From Macrostomum hystrix (lineage: Eukaryota > Platyhelminthes > Macrostomidae), in assembly GCA_950097015.1 (NCBI GenBank), contig CATNEN010000007.1:1302001-1366000 (forward strand): a stretch of DNA of 64,000 nt. The letters run 5' to 3'. Position 1 is the stretch's first letter. Every line of letters begins with the position of its first letter. Positions 23,187 through 33,889 of this stretch are shown here, piece by piece. Position numbers and translations under genes: made by a program. Below the pieces are notes generated by a model. That model did not search any database and had not been told where the DNA came from. It saw only the letters and a list, made by a program, of their open reading frames with translations.

Positions 23187-23325
23187 ACAGCATCGGTCGT
23201 CAACCCACATCTTCAATGCGTCGGTCGTCAACGCCGCGCCTTGAAGGCGTCGGTCGTCAACCCGCGCCTTCAAGGCGTCGGTCGTCAACCCCGCGCCTTC
23301 AAGGCGTCGGTCGTCAAACAGCATC
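23187..23325 (+). repeat. Short GC-rich tandem repeat, about 30 bp
   Basis: Four to five units of GTCGGTCGTCAACCC followed by GCGCCTTCAAGGC. The CGCCTTCAAGGCG part is itself a near-palindrome. Confidence 0.8.
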
Positions 23326-23664
23326 TTCTTCTAATGTGCTCCTATTCAAAAAATGAAAAAATATTTTGCATTGGGGAAGCATAGCAAAAGAAGCATCATG
23401 GTTACATCGTTTGTTATTTTACAAAAGTGCCGACCAGATATGAAGCGCTGTCAAAACTGAGAATACCTTCGTGTTTTTATTTTGAGAAAAAGAAATATAT
23501 TTATTTCTTTCTATTTATACCAGCTTAGTAATGTTATAACGGACCAGCAACGTAGTTAATATATAATAGTTTATATTTAATAACACCTGCCCCAATTAGG
23601 CCAGATGTGCAGCGGAAACTTACCTCGGCGGTCTGGTGCTCAATGGCGCAGAGGACTCGCATGA

Positions 23665-24141
23665 GCGGCCTACCGTTCGATCCGGGCCGTCCTCCAGTCC
23701 ACAGCGCTGCCTGACCGCCAGAGGGCTCGGCTGTGGCAGGCGGTGGTCGAGACCGTCCTGCTGTACAACGCCGAGTCGTGGACGCTGACGGCTACGCTGG
23801 AGCGGCAGCTGGACTCGGCGCACTCGGGGCTGCTCCGTGCGGCCTTTCAAGCTGACGAGAGCGTCGGGACCAAGGCTCTGTACGAGAGAGCCCAGCTGCA
23901 ACGCCCGTCCACCATCCTGCGCCAGCGGCGACTTCGACTAGCGGGCCACGTTATTCGGGCCGAGAGCTACTGCCGCCGGCCCGCCCAGGACGACCTGCTG
24001 CTTACCCTGCAGGGCCCGTTCAGGCGCGGCCAGGCTCGAACCCGCCGCTACGTCGACTGCTTGCTGAGCGACGCCGGGGCGCCCGACACTGCCACCGGCG
24101 CGGACCATGTTCGCGCACTGGCTCTGCGGCGCGCCATCTGA
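23665..24141 (+). pseudogene. Non-LTR retrotransposon, 3' end of reverse transcriptase ORF
   Basis: 158 codons in one frame, entered directly after a TGA. They show the conserved post-catalytic end of LINE reverse transcriptases: YRSIRAVLQSTALPDRQRAR, VVETVLLYNAESWTLTATLE, LLRAAFQ and QRRLRLAGHVIRAE. The tail GQARTRRYVDCLLSDAGAPD matches the typical C-terminus. The catalytic YADD region is missing, so this is a 5'-truncated copy, the usual fate of LINE insertions. The minus-strand frame over it is a shadow. Confidence 0.8.
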
Positions 24142-24164
24142 CGCTGCCTCCCTGACTTTTGGGG

Positions 24165-24290
24165 CTAGCTTATTTTGTTGTTGTTGTTGTTGTTGTTGCA
24201 GCCGAAAGCACAGCCGCAGTCATTGCGCGGCGCATCTAAAGACTGCGTACGGCTGTTCAGTCCATGGACTGGGACATCCATTTCTTGAGC
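24165..24290 (-). mobile_element. Dispersed repeat copy 1 with (CAA)n tail
   Basis: Read on the minus strand: CAGTCCATGGACTG palindrome, AACAGCCGTACGCAGTCTTT, GCGCCGCGCA, then CTGCAACAACAACAACAA. Related sequence recurs at 42425-42500 (-) and 51010-51075 (+). The CAA tail suggests a SINE or LINE 3' end. Confidence 0.55.
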
Positions 24291-24719
24291 TGCTTTTCTC
24301 ACAGAACGGGTCCCATCTTTCATTGTTTGAGAAACACACATAGAGAGGTCTGATGATTCATCTTCATATAAAATTTCGATAAATTTTTCGTCATATGTCA
24401 TCATCATCAACAAAAGGATGAGATATTTCAAAGCCGTGCATGCATCTTTAGTCTCTTAGGTGCGTTCAGAGCTCTGATATTCTAGACAAGAAGCATACGA
24501 CAATCAGCAAGCTTTTGCCTGGACATACTCTACTACTTTAAGAGAATCAGTAGTACGTTAAGAAGTATAAGCATTTTTTCAAAATAAAAATGTTTTTGCT
24601 TAAACTAAAAGATTGTACCAACTGCCGAGAACCCTAACATTGTTTCACAATCTAAAACCAAGAACCCAACATTTTAGCCACTCCAGAGTCCAGAAACTAC
24701 AGGGCAAACTACTACTATA

Positions 24720-25942
24720 CGAGTAGCCCGTTGGGTGCCACGGGCGTTGCGCTCGGAGCACAAGGCCCAGCGCAGCGAGTGCGTAGCAAACCTTCTCAAC
24801 CGCCTGGACACTGACGCCGACGATTTTTTTCGAACGGTTGGTGACTGGTGATGAGACCTGGATCTACCAGTACGATCCAGAGTAAAAAATCCAGTCAAAA
24901 GAGTGGCTGCCTCAAGGATCTGCCGGGCCAAATAAGTTCCGGGCCGACCGCTCCGTGGCCAAGGTCATGGCAACCATTTTCTGGGATGCCGAGGGAGTCA
25001 TTCTAGTGGACTTCCTAGAGGAGCAGCGTTTGATCACTGCCTTTGATAGGAACAAGTCTGTTTTGTCTCGAGCTTGGTCAGAGTCGGAGAGCTTCTTGGT
25101 GCGCGCTGTTGCCGATAGCTGTTGCATCCACGCCTCGGCCATTTCTGCATTTTCCAAATCAAGCTCTTGGCTCTGTGGCCTGCCTGCTTGCGATGCCATT
25201 GTCATGTCGCAAATGACTGAGAAAAGTTCATTTTGCTAGTTTGAGAACAAGGCGAGCAAAATTCTATATTTCAGTGTGCGATAATCAATAGCGAGATATT
25301 CTATAGCGATCAGGGGAGAGTGGTGGAAGGTGACAATATTTAGGGTGGTGGGCTAGGCGCACACAGGTAGACAGAGTGTAATAGAGAAAATGAGTATGCA
25401 CTTGCAGTGGATTAAAATAAGTGAGAACAAAATATAGTAAACAAGTTGTGATGCAAAATAAGTCAGACATTCATCGAGTTCAGTTCATCGAGTCATTTAG
25501 ATGAGCTACAGTTAAACGCCGCCTCAGCGCCTACTACGAAGGTGTGCTGCAGAAGCTGCGAGCAGAATTAGCCAGGAAGCGACCTGGCAAAATCCACCGG
25601 CGCATCCTCTTCCACCACGACAATGCCCCGGCACGTACTTGACGGCTCTGTCGAGGCGTCCTGTGCGAATTTCGCTGGGAAATTCTCTCCCACCCTCCCT
25701 ACAGCCTTGATCTTGCGCCATCAGACTTCTTCCTGTTTCCAAAGTTGAAGGAAGCTATTAGAGGAGTGCCACATTCGAGCAAGGAGGAGGCGAAAACAGC
25801 AGCTCAGCAGTGGCTCGCATCCCAGCCGCCTGACTTCTTCAGGGCGGGGCTGGAGCTATTGTGGCATCGTGTGGAGAAGTTCCTAGAGCTGGATGGAGAT
25901 TTCGTGGAGAAACAAGCCTTTACATTGGTTTCTGATCTTTGA
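24720..25942 (+). pseudogene. mariner transposase pseudogene, split by an insertion
   Basis: Blocks match mariner-family transposase in order: VARWVPRALRSEH, LLNRLD, then, after a frameshift in a T-run near 24830, FERLVTGDETWIYQYDPE with the first catalytic Asp. KEWLPQGSAGPNKFRADRS and KVMATIFWDAEGVILVDFLE follow. After a 0.5-kb interruption the protein resumes with RRLSAYYEGVLQKLR, ILFHHDNAPA (second Asp) and HPPYSLDLAPSDFFLFPKLK (third Asp of the DD34D set). It runs to a stop at 25942. It also carries in-frame stops (after DPE and after DNAPART), so it cannot make active transposase. Inverted terminal repeats were not found. Confidence 0.85.
25027..25513 (-). mobile_element. Insertion within mariner, possibly an LTR-element 5' fragment
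   Basis: This segment separates two parts of one transposase frame, so it arrived later. On the minus strand it begins a frame, MTMASQAGRPQSQ..DLENAEMAEAWMQQL, that resembles the opening of a retrotransposon Gag, preceded by about 270 non-coding bases. No clear target duplication or LTR was seen. The assignment is tentative, but the interruption is clear. Confidence 0.5.
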
Positions 25943-26082
25943 AAAATAATATTTATCATAACTTTTTGACTTCCCCTCGTATGAGATAGTAAAGATCGCA
26001 ATCAAACTAAATTGACGCATAAGGACAATGCATTTCAGATGTTTCAGCTTTTTCGCCACTCTGCTGACGCCGGTAGGCCGCT

Positions 26083-26282
26083 GTGGACTGTAAGAGCTGT
26101 GGACTGTAAGAGCTGTGGACTGTAAGAGCTGTGGACTGCAAGAGCTGTGGACTGTAAGAGCTGTGGACTGTAAGAGCTGTAAGAGCTGTGGACTGTAAGA
26201 GCTGTAAGAGCTGTGGACTGTAAGAGCTGTGGACTGTAAGAGCTGTGGACTGTAAGAGCTGTAAGAGCTGTAAGAGCTGTGG
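26083..26282 (+). repeat. 9/18-bp simple array
   Basis: Units of CTGTAAGAG alternating with GCTGTGGACTGTAAGA. It abuts the LINE fragment that follows. Confidence 0.85.
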
Positions 26283-26439
26283 ACTGACGGCTCTGCCGCC
26301 GGAGGGACGGAGAAAGGTGGCACCGGTGCCATCCTTCTCGCCAACGACGTTGTTGTTGCTAGACTCCGCGCCCCAGCGGGAGCAGTTACCTCGTCCTTCC
26401 GTGCGGACGAGGCCGCGCTCCGCCTGGGCCTATAGAGGC

Positions 26440-26665
26440 GCTGCTTGCTTGCTGAACTCCGAAGGCCTTATCTGCTGCACCGACTCCCAATCGCTCATTC
26501 GGGCCCTGGACGGCGGCCCAGCATGGACTCGCCAGCACCTGGATGAAAACCCGACGCTGGCCGTCCTCACCATCAACGGCCCGCTCGTCCTTTCTTTCCT
26601 GCGCGAGATCGGGCTATGACCCGCCCCCGAAGGGTTGCAACCGGCCGGAATAAACAACAACAGCA
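26440..26665 (+). pseudogene. Non-LTR retrotransposon 3' end (RNase H-like) with CAA-rich tail
   Basis: The frame ending at 26619 contains LICCTDSQSLIRALDGGPAW, a pattern close to the TDSQSxxxAL motif of RNase H domains in LINE ORF2 proteins, and ends FLREIGL. About 40 bases of GC-rich 3' UTR and AATAAACAACAACAGCAAC follow, a typical LINE tail. Only the end of the element is present. Confidence 0.6.
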
Positions 26666-26864
26666 ACATCCTTGAGTGCTTCAGTTTCATTCGCGTTATA
26701 GTGCGCGAAGCACAAATTCGAATTGAAAAAGTTTTACTAGAGCGAAACAATTCTGCACTTCGCGAGCTGGTCATGGTTTAACTGTTGAAAATTGCTGAAA
26801 TAGAGTGGTCGGTCTACTTTATATAGAGAAGATGCCTATAATTCTGCCCATACTGCAAGCCTTC

Positions 26865-27490
26865 TATACTCAGCAACAGCTAAACCCCCCCAACTCACGC
26901 TGTCACACGGGCACAAAAGTTAAGCAATGTCTTTAATTCTAGTCTCAGTATCGTGTGTAGGAACCACGAGCATGCAAAAGTGCCGTGACTCGTCGTGGCA
27001 TCCTGATCACCAGCCGGTTGATGAACTCTTGGGGCAGCTGCTGCCAGGCATTCAGCACCGCCAGTCGCAACTGTTCAGCATTCTGTGGGGCATCCTGCTG
27101 ATCTCTTCGCTTTACAAAGTCCCAGACATGCTCGATGGGGTTCATGTCTGGAGACTTTGACGGCCAGTTCAATGTGCGAATGCCGAGCTGCTCCTTCAGC
27201 AGCTGCACGTGTGCTGCTCGATGTGGCGCAGCGTTGTCGTCTTGAAGCATGCAGTTCTGCGGGCCGCCAAAGGTTGTCGTAGCAAATGGCAGAAACTGCT
27301 GCTGTAGCAGCTCTGCATAGGTCTGCCCAGTTACATTCTGCTCCAGAATGACAAGCTCCTGTTTTGCCATTCAGTGCGATGCCAGCCCAGGCGTGCAGTG
27401 AAACACATTTCTGAGTCACCGATGGCATACAAAACTTTTGGGCCGTGTGACAGCGTGAGTTGGGGGTTTAAGCTGTTGCTGAGTCTATAT
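26865..27490 (-). mobile_element. Internally deleted Tc1-like transposon
   Basis: Inverted repeats of about 58 bases flank the element, at 26865-26922 and 27431-27488. Each contains CTCAGCAACAGC..AAACCCCC and CCAACTCACGCTGTCACACG. TA-rich flanks (TATA) fit a TA target. The minus strand encodes the C-terminal half of a Tc1 transposase: WAGIALNGKT, then after a frameshift ELVILEQNVTGQTYAELL, CMLQDDNAAPH (second Asp) and WPSKSPDMNPIEHVWDFVKR (Glu of DD34E). The N-terminal DNA-binding domain and first Asp are missing. It is a dead, non-autonomous copy. Confidence 0.85.
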
Positions 27491-29172
27491 CCGAATACGC
27501 TCATATTCGACGCTCTGAACTGCTGCTGCGTCGATAAATAAAAATTTATGATGCACTTTTTTCGCTGCGCTGTTGCGCTTGTGCTTGTGCCCATGCAGCG
27601 TTTTACATTCGAGTCACTTTTGAACGCAAAGCCAAGCACTAAAATATTACTTAAGTCAGTCAGTAATTGCAAAATGACGAACATGACTAAAAGTGTAAAC
27701 GAGTCTAAAATTAATATACTGAGTATAACAGTCACATGTAGGTCTTCAAACTATTGACTGACGCAATTTGTCTGCGGAGAAAGATTGCCAATCGGAAGCG
27801 GAGTTGAAGACATTTGCATTTTAAGTTTGCTACCTTCTAGCTATATAGATATCTGCTGTGGGCCATGAGTGAAGTCTTTAATCATAAACGAAACAAACCA
27901 CAAGTTTTCTATTAAATCCCAACACAGAAAGCTAATAATGGAATTGAACATATTTTTACATACATACAATGCGCTGATAAATATACTTTTCTGCCTAGTG
28001 AAATTTTTTTAAAGTACTTCAAAGAAGTATAAAAGATTAAACCATTGAAACAAAAGCCTATGATACTGTCTTGTATACTCGTACAATAAACGCACAATAT
28101 AGTGCAGGTCTCAGCAGAATCGCAAGCCAAACAATGGCCGCTCTGCAAGAACAATAGGACATAGAAACCTCATGCGCCCCCTGATGTGAGCCAACTAAAT
28201 TCAGTTGCGCGCCAATGGCCTAATATGGATATTGTCGCCATTTCGGAAAAAAACAAGTGTCAACTTTCCTTCAGAGGAAAAACTGGTTCTCGGAAAGTTT
28301 TCTGTTCGTATTTCGAACGTCAGAACAGATCAAGCCCCCATCACTTTGCTTAAATTTTACGGGATCTGCGAGGAAGACAAATTTAGTTGCAGTTAAAAAT
28401 TCTCTATTCAATATTTGTCACGGACTTTCTCCAGTGTTATGATGTCGATTGCGTTTACGATTTAGTGAAATCGCACAATTTATACGGCGTAAAACTGCTA
28501 ACTTTGTCTTTTACTTACAAGTATGCATTTTATATTACGAAATGGATAACTTTTAGATTCATTGAGAATAAATAAAAAGGGCTGAATAAAAAGCAGTGAC
28601 GTCATTCCGGCCTAGACGCAGCTGGTTTTCAATTCGTTAAATCTGGTATGCATTTTAACATAGATCTGTATCTCGTAGATCTCCTCGGACTCCTGATTAG
28701 ATGTCCGGTTGACCAGAACGACGACGTCAGAATAGTTTGGTGAAGGTACACAAACAAAAAACCAGAAGTTTGTCCCCTAGCCTATAGTTGCGAAACAAAA
28801 AATGTTCGCTCAAAATATTCGAGCTAAAATATGCTAATATGGCCTCTCAATTCAAGGAGTTGTACAATAACGCTATCTCATTGCACAGGCCCGAGTCCCT
28901 CGCCACCCATTGTTTATACTGGCTTAGCTTCAAATGCGGCGGACATAAGGACTATCGCATGGGACTGCGCAGTTAAGGCCACCTTGCTACGTAGGACCGG
29001 CCCAAACTGGGTCCTAATTCTCAGTCTCAGGCTCGAGAACCTCCTGAGGCGATTCTCCTGAGTGGCCCGGATCAGGATAGCTCCGTGGTCGCCAGGATCT
29101 TACGAAACTGTCCATTTTACCTACCTAACAACAAACTAAACGCCCCCAGGAAAGTCAGGCCAAAAGAGGGGC
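27491..29172. other. No gene recognised
   Basis: Only short frames without coding character. No tRNA, known repeat or array was identified. Confidence 0.4.
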
Positions 29173-29202
29173 ATGCAGCGTCGCAGCAAACGCTTAATTG
29201 AG

Positions 29203-29657
29203 AGCGCTGCAGCTGAACGCTACTCCAGCGTGAGCGCTGCAGCTGAACGCTACTCCAGCGTGAGCGCTGCAGCTGAACGCTACTCCAGCGTGAGCGCTGC
29301 AGCTGAACGCTACTCCAGCGTGAGCGCTGCAGCTGAACGCTACTCCAGCGTGAGCGCTGCAGCTGAACGCTACTCCAGCGTGAGCGCTGCAGCTGAACGC
29401 TACTCCAGCGTGAGCGCTGCAGCTGAACGCTACTCCAGCGTGAGCGCTGCAGCTGAACGCTACTCCAGCGTGAGCGCTGCAGCTGAACGCTACTCCAGCG
29501 TGAGCGCTGCAGCTGAACGCTACTCCAGCGTGAGCGCTGCAGCTGAACGCTACTCCAGCGTGAGCGCTGCAGCTGAACGCTACTCCAGCGTGAGCGCTGC
29601 AGCTGAACGCTACTCCAGCGTGAGCGCTGCAGCTGAACGCTACTCCAGCGTGAGCGC
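29203..29657 (+). repeat. Perfect 30-bp tandem array, 15 units
   Basis: Fifteen identical copies of a unit containing AGCGCTGCAGCTGAACGCTA. A 174-codon frame (29173-29697, repeat SAAAERYSSV) passes through, but there is no other support for a gene. Complete identity means very recent expansion or an assembly-copied block. Confidence 0.9.
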
Positions 29658-29699
29658 TACTTTCATGCCCGGGTTATGGACGAGACGAGAACTGTAGTA

Positions 29700-31140
29700 G
29701 ACGAGAACTGTCTCCACGGTCGCTTGGCAGAGCGCGAATCTCAGCTGGTAAGGGTGGAGCTTCGGACTGTACGATTGGTTCTGAAAGATCGATATGCCAC
29801 TCGTGCCATTCCTGAGGTCCACGAACCTCAGCGGGGGCTTAAAGACTTAATCCTCGTTGCCCAGATACCACGTGGCTGTCACGTGATCCCTTGCCAGACC
29901 TTGGAAGAAGATTCAACCTTGAGAACTTGAGTCTTCTTCCGGCTGCATACGAACGGTTTGCTCATTTGAACTAAATTTACTCGCATATCCAGCTGCATTC
30001 CCCGAATCTTCTTGGAGGTAAAACGGTGCCTAACGAGGGTGATTCAGGAGTTATACAGTCATTCTCTTGGTGCTGCGGAGAGATGCCTAACTGTTAAACG
30101 TAAGCCAAGAAATTATCGAAGCAGTACAAAGCAATGTTCTCAGGACCTATTTCTGTTAAAGGTCTCCGATGGCATACCAACTAAGGCAAGCTAGTCTTCT
30201 CTCTAGATAGTATAGTTGAAAATGAGGCCCAATTATTATTTAGGTGTGTGTTTGGAATCGGCATAAAAATCCGCTATAAGAACTCTGAATTTCATGTTTG
30301 TGCAGAAGATAAATTAAACTACAAAACGGCACTCTAGCATGCAATTTTAGAAACTTCTCTATATAATTCAGTGAACAGCTCAGCTGAGGCCTAAGCAGTA
30401 AAAACTCAAAGCAAAGTGTTCCAATGATCTATAGAAGACGTGTTATGGGTCTTTTTTCTTATCGGCTTGATGGCTTTTGCCTGTTTTCTTTTTTCTCTGT
30501 TCCATTTTTCTGGCATTTTTTAACTAATTGCTTTGAATATATAATGTTTGCAACAAAATTTTTTTAAATTTCACATTTTCTCGAAAGTCACTCGTAATAT
30601 AAAAAAAATGTATCCAAATAACAATCAGCACCTTATCAAGAACAAGCTTGCGCTTAGTTATTAGGTCCACTAATAACTAGTAGACGAGTAGAAGCTTAAA
30701 CTTTAATAAACTGAATAAGCTCCGTCCAGAAGTGAAAACAATTTCATTCAAGATAATAAACAAAAGCTAGCATTTCACTTGCACACAGCTGTCCGAAACA
30801 AAACTACGAAAATTCACAAAAACTTGAGTGACGCTTTTTGTTGCGTCAATTCCTATCTGGACAATGGACCCAACTCGACACAAAAGAAATCACAGTAACC
30901 AATAGTGAACTGGCAGCCTTCTACCATTAGATTTGTTCGGCAGATACCCATTGTCTGCTTTGTTATACAGGGAAATGTTTTCTTGCAAACTCAGCAAAAT
31001 ATTTTATCATCCAGTAGAAGAGAATAGGTGACACAGAAAACTTGCGACTTTCATGGCGAGAGAGCAGTTTAAATTCAAAGGCATTGTAGGCTGAACAAAC
31101 AGGCATTGTTAAGAAACTTTCGAAGTCGGAAGTCGAAATG
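29700..31140. other. No gene recognised; 5' flank of the secreted repeat gene
   Basis: No coding region seen. An inverted hexamer pair, TGACGC and GCGTCA, lies at 30829-30848. AGTGACGC also occurs upstream of the related gene at 22.6 kb; a regulatory role is only a possibility. Confidence 0.35.
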
Positions 31141-31148
31141 CTATAAAT
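31141..31148 (+). promoter_or_regulatory. TATA box of the RPRPSPT repeat gene
   Basis: CTATAAATATAG lies 83 bases before the ATG at 31224, parallel to the TATA box of the 22-kb paralogue. Confidence 0.5.
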
Positions 31149-31223
31149 ATAGCTAAAACGTAAAGGAGAAATGCAGAATCAACTTTTCCTAAAGATTAAG
31201 ATCTGTAAAAGCAACAGGACAGC

Positions 31224-33513
31224 ATGAAGCTGATACTGCTTCTACTAGTGACGGTTGCGGTGGCTGCAGCGGTAAGCACTCTCAGTCGTTTTAACAATTT
31301 AGAATCTGAATTCCACAGGTAGCTGACTAAGAACATTCAATACCGGCAAAAAAATTTAGATACCGCGAGGCTTAAACAGGCCTCCTCCACCAACACCCGA
31401 GGAGGATGATAGTGAGAGAGATGCCGGCCGCCGACCACCACCGTCCCCGACACCTGAAGAGGACGACGATGATGAGGATGATAGTGAGAGAGATGCCGGC
31501 CGCCGACCACCACCGTCCCCGACACCTGAAGAGGACGACGATGATGAGGATGATAGTGAGAGAGATGCCGGCCGCCGACCACGACCATCCCCGACACCTG
31601 AAGAGGACGACGATGATGAGGATGATAGTGAGAGAGATGCCGGCCGCCGACCACGACCATCCCCGACACCTGAGGATGATGAGGATGAGGACAAGAGAGG
31701 TGCCCGCCGCCGACCACGACCATCCCCGACACCTGAGGATGGTGAGGATGAGGACAAGAGAGGTGCCCGCCGCCGACCACGACCATCCCCGACACCTGAG
31801 GATGATGAGGATGAGGACAAGAGAGGTGCCCGCCGCCGACCACGACCATCCCCGACACCTGAGGATGGTGAGGATGAGGACAAGAGAGGTGCCCGCCGCC
31901 GACCACGACCATCCCCGACACCTGAGGAGGACGAGGACGATGAGGATGAGGACAAGAGAGATGCCCGCCGCCTACCACGACCATCCCCGACACCTGAGGA
32001 TGGTGAGGAGGATGAGGATGAGGACGAGAGAGATGCCCGCCGCCGACCACGACCATCCCCGACACCTGAGGATGATGAGGATGATAGTGAGAGAGATGCC
32101 GGCCGCCGACCACCACCGTCCCCGACACCTGAAGAGGACGACGATGATGAGGATGATAGTGAGAGAGATGCCGGCCGCCGACCACCACCGTCCCCGACAC
32201 CTGAAGAGGACGACGATGATGAGGATGATAGTGAGAGAGATGCCGGCCGCCGACCACGACCATCCCCGACACCTGAGGATGATGAGGATGAGGACAAGAG
32301 AAGTGCCCGCCGCCGACCACGACCATCCCCGACACCTGAGGATGGTGAGGATGAGGACAAGAGAGGTGCCCGCCGCCGACCACGACCATCCCCGACACCT
32401 GAGGAGGACGAGGACGATGAGGATGAGGACAAGAGAGATGCCCGCCGCCTACCACGACCATCCCCGACACCTGAGGATGGTGAGGAGGATGAGGATGAGG
32501 ACGAGAGAGATGCCCGCCGCCGACCACGACCATCCCCGACACCTGAGGATGATGAGGATGATAGTGAGAGAGATGCCGGCCGCCGACCACCACCGTCCCC
32601 GACACCTGAAGAGGACGACGATGATGAGGATGATAGTGAGAGAGATGCCGGCCGCCGACCACCACCGTCCCCGACACCTGAAGAGGACGACGATGATGAG
32701 GATGATAGTGAGAGAGATGCCGGCCGCCGACCACGACCATCCCCGACACCTGAGGATGATGAGGATGAGGACAAGAGAGGTGCCCGCCGCCGACCACGAC
32801 CATCCCCGACACCTGAGGATGATGAGGATGACGACAAGAGAGGTGCCCGCCGCCGACCACGACCATCCCCGACACCTGAGGATGGTGAGGATGAGGACAA
32901 GAGAGGTGCCCGCCGCCGACCACGACCATCCCCGACACCTGAGGATGATGAGGATGAGGACAAGAGAGGTGCCCGCCGCCGACCACGACCATCCCCGACA
33001 CCTGAGGAGGACGAGGACGATGAGGATGAGGACAAGAGAGATGCCCGCCGCCTACCACGACCATCCCCGACACCTGAGGATGGTGAGGAGGATGAGGATG
33101 AGGACGAGAGAGATGCCCGCCGCCGACCACGACCATCCCCGACACCTGAGGATGGTGAGGAGGATGAGGATGAGGACAAGAGAGGTGCCCGCCGCCGACC
33201 ACGACCATCCCCGACACCTGAGGATGATGAGGATGAGGACAAGAGAGGTGCCCGCCGCCGACCACGACCATCCCCGACACCTGAGGATGATGAGGATGAG
33301 GACAAGAGAGGTGCCCGCCGCCGACCACGACCATCCCCGACACCTGAGGAGGACGAGGACGATGAGGATGAGGACAAGAGAGATGCCCGCCGCCTACCAC
33401 GACCATCCCCGACACCTGAGGATGGTGAGGAGGATGAGGATGAGGACAAGAGAGATGCCCGCCGCCGACCACGACCATCCCCGACACCTGAGGATGGTGA
33501 GGAGGATGACTGA
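31224..33513 (+). CDS. Secreted precursor with about 31 acidic/Arg-Pro repeats
   Basis: Exon 1 (31224-31271) encodes the signal peptide MKLILLLLVTVAVAAA and ends at GTAAGC. Exon 2 (best open frame, 31402-33513) gives about 703 residues made of roughly 31 units. Each unit is a short Asp/Glu block followed by RDAGRRPPPSPTPE or KRGARRRPRPSPTPE. Indels between units are multiples of three bases, which keeps the frame and argues for selection on protein. Many units have Lys-Arg right after the acidic block, as at prohormone cleavage sites. The acceptor is uncertain: AAACAG at 31379 looks better but gives a stop after ten residues, whereas CCCGAG at 31401 keeps the frame. AATAAA lies at 33569-33574. 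Other frames, though open, lack the signal peptide. Function is unknown; it could be a structural secreted protein, a mucin-like or mineral-binding protein, or a multi-peptide precursor. Confidence 0.6.
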
Positions 33514-33568
33514 GCGTGGCTTGTGCGTTTAGAATGCCTATCCAGTGTTTTTTTAAAACGGTTCAATG

Positions 33569-33574
33569 AATAAA
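33569..33574 (+). promoter_or_regulatory. Polyadenylation signal AATAAA
   Basis: Canonical signal (overlapping AATAAATAAA) 56 bases after the stop of the secreted repeat protein. Confidence 0.6.
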
Positions 33575-33889
33575 TAAACTCTTAGCTCAGCAATAATGGC
33601 ATAATAAAAGTTTCGGCTTTTTTCGAGACTATTTGCTGCTACAGAAACGGGTTAAGAAAAAAAATGAGAAAATATTTTTATCGATGCTATACTGCTAGCA
33701 TCTGGGAAACGGACAATATCTCGCCGCTAAAAAGGTGGAATTGTTACTCGTAACAAACAATACAATCCGATAATAACACATCCTCTAATTCCTCAAAGAG
33801 TTAGGAATTGAAGCTTTTCATTTGATAATACACAATCCTTACACACCCGTTACCGATGACGATAGGAAAATATATTCAATTGTGCAATT

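Noticed and set aside
25027-25513. Target-site duplication GTT around the mariner insert
   Set aside because: Three bases can match by chance, and removing the insert at that point leaves a stop in the transposase frame.
31337-33566. Very long alternative frames (over 700 codons) on both strands
   Set aside because: All follow from repeat units that are multiples of three. Only the frame giving acidic/RPRPSPT repeats fits the signal-peptide exon, natural stop and paralogue.
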